From NCBI GenBank assembly GCA_017452565.1, contig JAFTMF010000086.1, positions 1 through 30,655 of the forward strand: 30,655 bases of DNA. The letters are read 5' to 3'. Below, one piece after another: positions 24,920-30,655 of the stretch. Every line of letters begins with the position of its first letter. The stretch's first letter is position 1. The notes beneath the pieces are model-generated. The model searched no databases. It was not told where the DNA came from and saw only the letters and a program-made list of their open reading frames with translations. The DNA comes from Clostridia bacterium (GTDB lineage Bacteria > Bacillota > Clostridia > Oscillospirales > CAG-272). The position numbers and the translations under genes are program-made.

Positions 24920-27148
24920 ATGGAAAACAAACTTCATGTAAAAGATCTAACCATATCCTTCCGCACCTCCAACGGTAAGGTGCAGGCGGTTCGTGGCATC
25001 AACTTCGACCTTGCAAAGGGCGAGACCCTTGCCATCGTAGGTGAATCCGGCTCCGGTAAGTCGGTAACCTCCAAAGCAATCCTGGGCATTCTGGCCGGCA
25101 ACTCTATCCTCGAGGGCGGCGAGATTATTTACGACGGTCAGGATCTGCTGAAAATCACCGAGGACGAGTTCCACAAGATCCGCGGTGACAAAATCGCTAT
25201 GATCTTCCAGGACCCTATGTCTAGCTTGAACCCCATCGTGAAGATCGGTAAACAGCTGACCGAGGCAATGATCCTCAAGGGCAAGGCAAGACAGAGAGAA
25301 AGCAAAGAAATCTTCAACAAGTATCTGAAGCAGCTCAACCGCCGTATGGTGGAGGCGCTGGCCAACGGCGATTCCGCAAAGGCTGCAGAGCTGACCAAGA
25401 AGTGTAACGACTTCAACAAGTTTGAGTACAAGCATCTGGAGCTGGAGGGCGCATACAACGTTGCTCGTCACGCTGCAGAAGAAGCTTCTACCGAAATTGC
25501 CAGCATCCTTTTCGAGATCGAAAAGAATGCACTCCACGACGGCATTTACCGCATTAAGCAGGTAAAGGAAAAGGCGAAGGATTCCATCAATCCTTGGGTT
25601 GTTTCCGACAGAGCAGAAGAACTGCTTGCACAGGTGAACGGTTGGGTATCGGAAGATGCAACCGACGATCCTGCGAAGCTGGCGGCGATGAAGAACGCTC
25701 TGAAGCGAAGCACCATTGTAAAGGGACTGAAGGGCCGCACATCCTTCGAATATACCGTTGCAGCGCTGACTAAGATCAAGGAAATCCTGGACGAAGCGCT
25801 GACTCTGAAGCAGCCCAACTTCTTTGCAATGGGCTACTATCTCACCTTCAGCGGCGAGAAAGAGGCTCCCAAGATGGCATCCATCCCGGAGCTGAACACA
25901 TATCTGCGCGGCTACTTGGACGATCACTTTATGCTTTCCTTTATCGCCGATGCAAAAGAGGCACTGATCTACTCTGCGCAGGTTTGCAAGAAGGAAATGA
26001 AGGAAGCCGTCGATTGTCTGAGAATGTACCGCGGTGTGTTCGAAAATGAGAATCTGGATAAGAAGGCTGCCTATGATGCTCACAAGGCAATCGCCAAAGA
26101 GGTAATGGAAGCCCTCGATCCTATGAGCACCACTAAGGATAGCTTGGTTTACACCTTCGGCAGCGGTATGAAAACCGAAATCGATAAGTATTTCAACGGT
26201 ATCGTTAAGAATGCCGCTGAAACTGCCCGTTACGACAAACAGAAGGCTGCTTACGACGCATTGGTTGCTAAGGGCAAGACTCCCGACGGCGAGGTTGTTC
26301 CCGCATCTCTCACCGATCTGGAATTCGTGCGCAATACCATTCTTCATCAGATCGACCGTATGATCGCTCACTGCGAGGGACTGGTTGCCGCTACCGAGAC
26401 CCGCGATTACGATGCGGAAACGGTTGCACTCATTGACTTCCTGAAGAGCAACGCCTCCGGCGTTGTCAACAAGGTTACCAAGAGCGTAGCTAAGGCAAAG
26501 GCAATCAAGTTGATGGAAGAGGTAGGTATCTCCGAGCCCCGTAAGAGATACAATCAGTATCCCTTCGAGTTCTCCGGCGGTATGCGTCAGCGTATCGTTA
26601 TCGCAATCGCACTGGCGGCTGACCCCGACATTCTGATTTGCGACGAGCCTACCACCGCACTGGACGTTACCATTCAGTCCAAGATTCTGGAACTGATCAA
26701 CCGTCTGAAGGAAGAGAGAAATCTTTCCATTATCTTCATCACCCACGACCTTGGCGTAGTTGCGAATATGGCAGACCGCATTGCGGTTATGTACGCCGGC
26801 AAGATCGTAGAGTACGGTACCTCCGAGGACATCTTCTACCGTGCCGCTCATCCTTACACTTGGGCGCTTCTGTCCTCTATGCCTGACCTGGACACCAACG
26901 AGAAGCTGGATGCCATCCCCGGCACACCTCCCAATATGATCTATCCTCCCGTAGGCGACGCCTTTGCGGCTCGTAACAAGTACGCGATGAAGATCGATTT
27001 CGAGCGCCAGCCTCCTATGTTCCAAATCAGCGAAACCCACCACGCAGCAACTTGGCTGCTCCATCCCGATGCACCGAAGGTAGATCCTCCCAAGATCATC
27101 ACCGACCGTATCGCAAGAATGAAAGCAAAGAGAGGTGACAAAGAATGA
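24920..27148 (+). CDS. oppD: oligopeptide ABC transporter ATP-binding protein OppD with about 395-residue internal insertion
   Basis: A 742-aa ATPase against about 320-360 normally. Walker A is GESGSGKS (41-48), Q-loop FQDPMSSLNP (96-105), signature FSGGMRQ (551-557), Walker B ILICDEP (571-577), switch His609. Canonical sequence stops near 130 (EAMILKGKARQRESKEIF) and resumes near 526 (KAIKLMEEVGISEPRKRYNQYP), so the insertion lies in the helical subdomain between Q-loop and signature. It is Lys/Glu/Ala-rich and mostly helical. The C-terminal oligopeptide domain has GDAFAARNKYAMKIDF (679-694), lacking the family's cysteines. Start: ATG 24920 (GAGGAG 12 nt upstream) or ATG 24911 (3 nt). The stop overlaps oppF as ATGA. 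Confidence 0.92.
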   Translation: MENKLHVKDLTISFRTSNGKVQAVRGINFDLAKGETLAIVGESGSGKSVTSKAILGILAGNSILEGGEIIYDGQDLLKITEDEFHKIRGDKIAMIFQDPMSSLNPIVKIGKQLTEAMILKGKARQRESKEIFNKYLKQLNRRMVEALANGDSAKAAELTKKCNDFNKFEYKHLELEGAYNVARHAAEEASTEIASILFEIEKNALHDGIYRIKQVKEKAKDSINPWVVSDRAEELLAQVNGWVSEDATDDPAKLAAMKNALKRSTIVKGLKGRTSFEYTVAALTKIKEILDEALTLKQPNFFAMGYYLTFSGEKEAPKMASIPELNTYLRGYLDDHFMLSFIADAKEALIYSAQVCKKEMKEAVDCLRMYRGVFENENLDKKAAYDAHKAIAKEVMEALDPMSTTKDSLVYTFGSGMKTEIDKYFNGIVKNAAETARYDKQKAAYDALVAKGKTPDGEVVPASLTDLEFVRNTILHQIDRMIAHCEGLVAATETRDYDAETVALIDFLKSNASGVVNKVTKSVAKAKAIKLMEEVGISEPRKRYNQYPFEFSGGMRQRIVIAIALAADPDILICDEPTTALDVTIQSKILELINRLKEERNLSIIFITHDLGVVANMADRIAVMYAGKIVEYGTSEDIFYRAAHPYTWALLSSMPDLDTNEKLDAIPGTPPNMIYPPVGDAFAARNKYAMKIDFERQPPMFQISETHHAATWLLHPDAPKVDPPKIITDRIARMKAKRGDKE

Positions 27149-28335
27149 GTAATACTCCCGAAACCCTGTTGAAGGTTGACCATCTTTGTCAGTACTTCGG
27201 CTTCACCCGTGCGGTTGACGACGTCAGCTTCGAGATTAAGAAGGGTGAGGTATTCGGTCTGGTAGGCGAGTCCGGCTGTGGCAAGACTACCACCGGTCGT
27301 TCCATCATTAAGCTGTACAATATTACCTCCGGTAATATTTACTACAAGGGTATCCGTATTGGCGCAGGTATGAAGTCCTACAAAGACGACATCGAGCGTG
27401 CCAAGAACGAGTACAAAGAGAAGGTTGCAAACGCCACCCCCGAGGAAGCGCAGCGTCTGAAGGCTGAACTGGACGCTTACGTTGCCGATCGCAAGAAGGC
27501 GATGAATGAAGCCAAGCGCGACCTCAAGGAGTGCGACAAGGCTTATTCCGCCCAGCAGGTTGCAGAGGTCAATGCAAAGTATGAGCCTCTGATGAACAAT
27601 GCGAATCCCGAGCTGGTGCAGGAATACAGAAACGAGCTTCGTAAGGCTAAGCGTGCAAGACTGTCCAGTCAGATTCAGATGATCTTCCAGGACCCCATCG
27701 CTTCCCTGGACCCCCGTATGACCGTTCGTGAAATCATCGCAGAAGGCCTGATCATCCGCGGTGAGCGCAATAAGAAGGTCATCGACGAAAAGGTTTTCGA
27801 GATGCTGGAGCGCGTTGGTCTGGTTCGTGAGCACGCAGACCGCTATCCTCACGAGTTCTCCGGCGGTCAGCGTCAGAGAATCGGCGTAGCCCGTGCTATC
27901 ATTATGAACCCTGAGTTGATCATCGCCGACGAGCCCGTATCCGCACTGGACGTATCCATTCAGGCGCAGGTTATCAACCTGCTCAACGAGCTGAGAGAAG
28001 AGATGGGTCTGACCATCCTCTTCATCGCTCACGACCTGTCGGTAGTGAAGTATTTCTCCGACCGTATCGGCGTAATGTACTTCGGTAAGATGGTTGAGCT
28101 GGCAACCTCCGACGAGCTGTTTGCTCATCCTACCCATCCTTACACCAAGTCTCTGCTGTCTGCAATTCCTCTGCCCGACCCGGTATACGAGAAGAACAGA
28201 AAGAGAATTGCATACGATCCGCTGGTAGAGCACGATTACTCGGTAGATAAGCCCACCTTCCGTGAGATTACTCCCGGTCACTTTGTCAGCTGCAATGACG
28301 AGGAATTTGCAAGATATCAGGCAGAACTGAACTAA
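27145..28335 (+). CDS. oppF: oligopeptide ABC transporter ATP-binding protein OppF with helical insertion
   Basis: A 396-aa ATPase. Walker A is GESGCGKT (41-48), Q-loop FQDPIASLDPRMTV (181-194), signature FSGGQRQ (238-244), Walker B LIIADEP (258-264), switch His296. Between strand NIYYKGIRI (64-72) and SQIQMIFQDP (175-184), where relatives have about 25 residues, there are about 100, very rich in Lys, Glu and Ala with breaks at NATPEE and NNANPE; a bent coiled-coil hairpin is likely. The C-terminus (REITPGHFVSCNDEE) is normal for OppF. It dimerises with OppD; GAGAGGTG precedes the start. Confidence 0.93.
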   Translation: MSNTPETLLKVDHLCQYFGFTRAVDDVSFEIKKGEVFGLVGESGCGKTTTGRSIIKLYNITSGNIYYKGIRIGAGMKSYKDDIERAKNEYKEKVANATPEEAQRLKAELDAYVADRKKAMNEAKRDLKECDKAYSAQQVAEVNAKYEPLMNNANPELVQEYRNELRKAKRARLSSQIQMIFQDPIASLDPRMTVREIIAEGLIIRGERNKKVIDEKVFEMLERVGLVREHADRYPHEFSGGQRQRIGVARAIIMNPELIIADEPVSALDVSIQAQVINLLNELREEMGLTILFIAHDLSVVKYFSDRIGVMYFGKMVELATSDELFAHPTHPYTKSLLSAIPLPDPVYEKNRKRIAYDPLVEHDYSVDKPTFREITPGHFVSCNDEEFARYQAELN

Positions 28336-28371
28336 GTTTTGCACGATCTGCGATAAAGGAACGTTTATCGA

Positions 28372-28779
28372 ATGAACGAAAAGAGTAAACTTTGGTCATA
28401 CGGCGTTTATACCGCCGTGGCATTGATCGTTAGTGTAACGTCTGCTTGCATTTGGAAGCTATTTTCCCAAACCGAGCTCCTGCAGGTGATCCGCATCCTT
28501 GCCGATGCCTTCTTCCTGCCCGGTGCGTTGTTCTTGGGAATCTCGCTGATCGGATGGATTGGCTCCAAAGGTACGTTTGATATCTTCGGCTATTCCATGC
28601 GCAGTCTGTTTTCCATGTTCAAACGGGAATCCTACTACAAACGGCAGGAAACGTTTTTCGACTACCGTCAATCCAAGGATGAAACCCGCAAGCCCTTCAA
28701 TCTGCCTATGCTGGTGGTGGGGCTGGTGTTCCTGACACTGGGACTCATCTTCACCGTTGTCTTCCTGATATTGGAATAA
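28372..28779 (+). CDS. DUF3899-type small membrane protein
   Basis: A 135-aa protein with three or four hydrophobic segments (about 9-30, 43-65 and 111-134) around the motif GTFDIFGYSMRSL (68-80), typical of DUF3899 proteins, which as I recall occur near Opp systems in Firmicutes. A charged loop (MFKRESYYKRQETFFDYRQS) lies between. The gene begins 36 nt after oppF with AAAGGA upstream, without its own promoter, and ends at the operon terminator, so it is co-expressed with the transporter. Function unknown; an accessory role in assembly or regulation is an inference from position. Confidence 0.75.
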   Translation: MNEKSKLWSYGVYTAVALIVSVTSACIWKLFSQTELLQVIRILADAFFLPGALFLGISLIGWIGSKGTFDIFGYSMRSLFSMFKRESYYKRQETFFDYRQSKDETRKPFNLPMLVVGLVFLTLGLIFTVVFLILE

Positions 28780-28786
28780 CAAAAGT

Positions 28787-28820
28787 ACAACCCGAAATCG
28801 CAAGATTTCGGGTTGTTTTT
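28787..28820 (+). terminator. intrinsic terminator of the opp operon
   Basis: ACAACCCGAAATC (28787-28799) pairs exactly with GATTTCGGGTTGT (28804-28816), GCAA loop, followed by a T run. Confidence 0.95.
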
Positions 28821-28838
28821 CGTATGGGGAAGGGAGAC

Positions 28839-28867
28839 TTGACAAACAAGTTGGAATGTGTTATACT
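28839..28867 (+). promoter_or_regulatory. sigma-A promoter of the 28899 gene
   Basis: TTGACA (28839-28844), 17-nt spacer, TATACT (28862-28867); start near 28874. This rules out translation from the ATG at 28824. Confidence 0.88.
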
Positions 28868-28898
28868 AAAAACACAAAAGACTATGGAGGAATATACG

Positions 28899-29426
28899 AT
28901 GACCTTTCGCACCAATCGATTATACTGTATGCTGACTAAAAGTTTTTGGGCAGAGCTGATTCCGTCCCTGTTGTTTCTTGCGCTGGGTATGTTTTTGGTT
29001 TGGAGCCAAGGCGCAAAACTGAGAACGGCAATCCTCGTGTTCCCGGTGGCAATGGTGCTCATTGGATGGTCGCATATATCCCGCCAACCCAAGGAATTTA
29101 CGGTGAATGATAGCGAACTCACCCTATCGTTGAATCTGAAAAAGAAGCTCCCGCCCTACGTTCGGGTCAATAAGAAAAACTGGACTTGGGCGAAGCTCTT
29201 CGTAGTGCTCAGAGAGGTCAAGCGGATCGAATGCCGCAGCTTTAGCGGGGATCGGGTAGGCAATATCCGTCTGTACGGAGCGCTGTATGCGCAGGATTTC
29301 GACGGAGACTGCGCCGATATCCGGGATTGCCCCGAGTACGTGGAGCTATGCGGTGTGCAGGATTGGACGGAAGTGCAGTATCGTCTGAAACAAGCATTCC
29401 CCGGTGCGGAGTTCGTCCGATTCTGA
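28899..29426 (+). CDS. uncharacterised membrane protein with two helices and a C-terminal soluble domain
   Basis: A 175-aa protein. Two hydrophobic helices (about 18-36 and 44-60) are followed by a soluble part of about 110 residues with alternating hydrophobic strands (EFTVNDSELTLSLNL, KRIECRSF, NIRLYGALY) and a final helix (EVQYRLKQAFPGAEFV). The layout recalls bacterial PH-like (YdbS-type) membrane proteins, but I see no diagnostic motif and would not assign a function. Start chosen with GGAGG 8 nt upstream; an ATG at 28885 would overlap that site. It stands alone between its promoter and a shared terminator. Confidence 0.7.
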   Translation: MTFRTNRLYCMLTKSFWAELIPSLLFLALGMFLVWSQGAKLRTAILVFPVAMVLIGWSHISRQPKEFTVNDSELTLSLNLKKKLPPYVRVNKKNWTWAKLFVVLREVKRIECRSFSGDRVGNIRLYGALYAQDFDGDCADIRDCPEYVELCGVQDWTEVQYRLKQAFPGAEFVRF

Positions 29427-29431
29427 TAGAA

Positions 29432-29476
29432 CAAAACCGAAGTCGATAGAGCCAAACTCTACAGACTTCGGTTTTG
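29432..29476 (+). terminator. bidirectional terminator between convergent genes
   Basis: CAAAACCGAAGTC (29432-29444) pairs with GACTTCGGTTTTG (29464-29476); after a 2-nt internal loop TAGAG/CTCTA (29447-29451, 29457-29461) extends the stem. A and T runs on the two sides serve both the 28899 gene and the minus-strand DUF554 gene. Confidence 0.88.
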
Positions 29477-29482
29477 CTTTGC

Positions 29483-30217
29483 TCAGATGACAATCGACAG
29501 CAGCAGGGCAACGAGGATGGCAGGAAGGTAGTTGGCTACCTTCACCTTGGTGATGCCCAGCAGGTTCAGACCGATGAAGACGATGAGCAGATTACCCACG
29601 CAGTTCATCTCGGCGATCATATGGGTGGTGAGAAGGGGCTCGATGAAGCCGGCAGCCAGTACGATTGCCCCCTGCAACAGAAAGACGAACGCGGAAGAGA
29701 AGAGTACGCCAATTCCCAAGGTAACCGTGAGCGCAACGGCTGCCACCATGTCAATGACACCTTTGGTGAAGTAAATGGTATTGTCCCCCGAAATGCCTGC
29801 CGCAAGGCCGCCCATAATGGTCATTGCACCCACGCAGAAGAGGAGGCTGGCGCTGACAAAACCCTCGGCGATTCTACCGTGGGCAGGCGAGCCATCGGAG
29901 GAGGGAGCGCTGAACTTCCGTTCCACCCAATTGCCAAGTCGGTTCAGATGGCGGTCGATATCAATGAGGGTGCCGATGACTGCGCCCAATGCCATCGCAA
30001 TCACAGGCATAATGGGATTAGCGTCCGCATCACTGCCTGCATTCAGTGCACCCGAAATGCCGATGTAAGCAACGCAAAGGCCGATGCCGTGCATTATCGC
30101 TTCGGTGAGTTTGGGGGAGATGCTCTTTTTGCAAGCCAGCCCGATCAGCGTGCCGACGATGACCACGAGAGCGTTGAAGATAACGCCTGTATAGGGAAAG
30201 GAAAGAATTTGATCCAT
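29483..30217 (-). CDS. DUF554-family membrane protein
   Basis: A 244-aa polytopic protein with six or more hydrophobic segments. It opens with GVIFNALVVIVGTLIGL and has conserved GxxIGxxxDI (GAVIGTLIDIDRHLNRLG), EGFVSASLLFCVGAMTIMG and KGVIDMVAAVALTVTLGIGVLFS, all typical of DUF554 (YdfK-like) proteins. Function is unknown; a transport role is only assumed from its topology. Start: ATG at 30217-30215 with GAGGC 6 nt upstream. The frame stays open upstream through a tandem repeat and the promoter, so the longer version is unlikely. Confidence 0.88.
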   Translation of the reverse strand: MDQILSFPYTGVIFNALVVIVGTLIGLACKKSISPKLTEAIMHGIGLCVAYIGISGALNAGSDADANPIMPVIAMALGAVIGTLIDIDRHLNRLGNWVERKFSAPSSDGSPAHGRIAEGFVSASLLFCVGAMTIMGGLAAGISGDNTIYFTKGVIDMVAAVALTVTLGIGVLFSSAFVFLLQGAIVLAAGFIEPLLTTHMIAEMNCVGNLLIVFIGLNLLGITKVKVANYLPAILVALLLSIVI

Positions 30218-30220
30218 AAT

Positions 30221-30256
30221 TGCCTCGAAATATGCCTTGAAATATGCCTCGAAAGG
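30221..30256 (-). repeat. three tandem 12-bp repeats carrying the ribosome-binding site
   Basis: TGCCTCGAAATA, TGCCTTGAAATA and TGCCTCGAAAGG on the plus strand. Read on the coding strand each unit contains GAGGCA or AAGGCA, so the SD site of the DUF554 gene is triplicated. Confidence 0.8.
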
Positions 30257-30269
30257 AAGAATATTCTCT

Positions 30270-30298
30270 ATTATACATCCATCCTTCTGAAAATGCAA
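30270..30298 (-). promoter_or_regulatory. sigma-A promoter of the DUF554 gene
   Basis: On the minus strand TTGCAT (30298-30293), 17-nt spacer, TATAAT (30275-30270). Confidence 0.8.
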
Positions 30299-30306
30299 GT
30301 GTTTTT

Positions 30307-30342
30307 GCAAAAAACAACCTCCGATCACAGATCGGAGGTTGT
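30307..30342 (-). terminator. intrinsic terminator of the right-edge gene
   Basis: Minus strand: ACAACCTCCGATC (30342-30330) pairs exactly with GATCGGAGGTTGT (30326-30314), 3-nt loop, then a T run. It ends transcription of the surface-protein gene just before the DUF554 promoter. Confidence 0.94.
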
Positions 30343-30353
30343 CTGCTATGCGC

Positions 30354-30655
30354 TTACTTTTTCTTTTTGACTATCACAACCGCCATAACTGCGCCGATTA
30401 CTGCAACTGCGCCCACACCAATGAGGATGGGGAGCAGATGAGAGGGACTTTCCTCTTTCGAAGGAGTCTCGGCAGGATCATCGGCAGGTGCCGTCGTCAC
30501 GGGAGCGGAAGGATCCGCAGGCTTGTCGGTGGAAATAGGCTTGTCATCGTTCACGGGAGGATCCACGGGATCTTCGGTCACGGGCGGCTGTACACCGTCG
30601 GTATAGACCACGTTGTTGAAGCTGCCGCCGCCGTTCCAGGAGACCAGACCCAGCG
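30354..30655 (-). CDS. C-terminal end of a membrane-anchored surface protein (5' part off window)
   Basis: The last 100 codons are visible. They read, in order: a short folded end (LGLVSWNGGGSFNNVVYTDG), a Pro/Asp/Thr/Glu-rich linker of about 45 residues (PPVTEDPVDPP, TDKPADPSAP, PADDPAETP), a single hydrophobic helix (LLPILIGVGAVAVIGAVMAVVIV) and a terminal KKKK. This is the tail of an exported protein with a stalk and a membrane anchor. No LPxTG-type sorting motif is present before the helix. The extracellular domain and function cannot be seen. Confidence 0.8.
   Translation of the reverse strand, partial: LGLVSWNGGGSFNNVVYTDGVQPPVTEDPVDPPVNDDKPISTDKPADPSAPVTTAPADDPAETPSKEESPSHLLPILIGVGAVAVIGAVMAVVIVKKKK

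Noticed and set aside
24920..27148. OppD insertion as a frameshift, intron or assembly chimera
   Set aside because: The frame is continuous, base composition and codon use match the flanks, and ATPase motifs are intact on both sides.
29475..30370. Plus-strand frame opposite the DUF554 gene
   Set aside because: It has no domain signal and crosses two terminators; the minus-strand frame has promoter, SD and hydrophobic helices.
1..30655. tRNA, rRNA, CRISPR, IS or prophage elements
   Set aside because: None seen by eye; a tRNAscan or CRISPR search was not possible, but intergenic gaps are short and accounted for.

Overview
The window suggests a Gram-positive bacterium of the Clostridia type with medium G+C. 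Surface lipoproteins carry lipobox Cys residues, Shine-Dalgarno (SD) sites are strong (GGAGG), promoters are near-consensus sigma-A with 17-nt spacers, and intrinsic terminators are compact. The operons (Liv transporter, Opp transporter with a DUF3899 gene, pssA-psd) also fit this group. I cannot name a species. No rRNA, tRNA, CRISPR array, IS element or phage gene was seen.

Layout. (1) 1-4261, minus strand: a tightly overlapping operon read leftward from one promoter: DgkA-like lipid kinase, CarS-like CTP:lipid-phosphate cytidylyltransferase, phosphatidylserine synthase, phosphatidylserine decarboxylase, UbiA-family prenyltransferase, and the N-terminal part of a PEP-synthase/PPDK-like ATP-grasp protein that runs off the left edge. 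The middle of this set matches the reaction order lipid alcohol -> lipid phosphate -> CDP-lipid -> serine lipid -> ethanolamine lipid. CarS and UbiA are the enzyme families archaea use for ether lipids. (2) 4407-5102: a monocistronic Nudix hydrolase. (3) 5214-10138: a complete branched-chain amino-acid (Liv/HAAT) ABC transporter, livK-H-M-G-F. (4) 10181-13809: pheST. (5) 13830-14330: a small zinc-ribbon/TM2 membrane protein. (6) 14347-15885: a cytoplasmic GH78-like glycosidase. (7) 15942-19237: ileS. (8) 19355-28820: a five-gene oligopeptide (Opp) transporter plus a DUF3899 membrane protein. (9) 28839-29476: a small membrane protein of unknown function. (10) Minus strand 29483-30298: a DUF554 membrane protein. 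(11) 30307-30655: the C-terminal end of a membrane-anchored surface protein entering from the right edge.

Much of the window concerns amino-acid supply and use: import of branched-chain amino acids and peptides, and charging of Phe and Ile tRNAs. Neither synthetase operon has room for a T-box.

Two systems stand out. The Opp transporter is enlarged in four of its five subunits: OppA is 852 aa, OppC has about 220 extra extracellular residues, OppD has about 395 extra residues inside the nucleotide-binding domain, and OppF has a roughly 100-residue helical insertion just before its Q-loop. Only OppB has the usual size. OppD has also lost the C-terminal cysteines typical of its family. The second is the archaeal-flavoured phospholipid head-group cassette at the left end.
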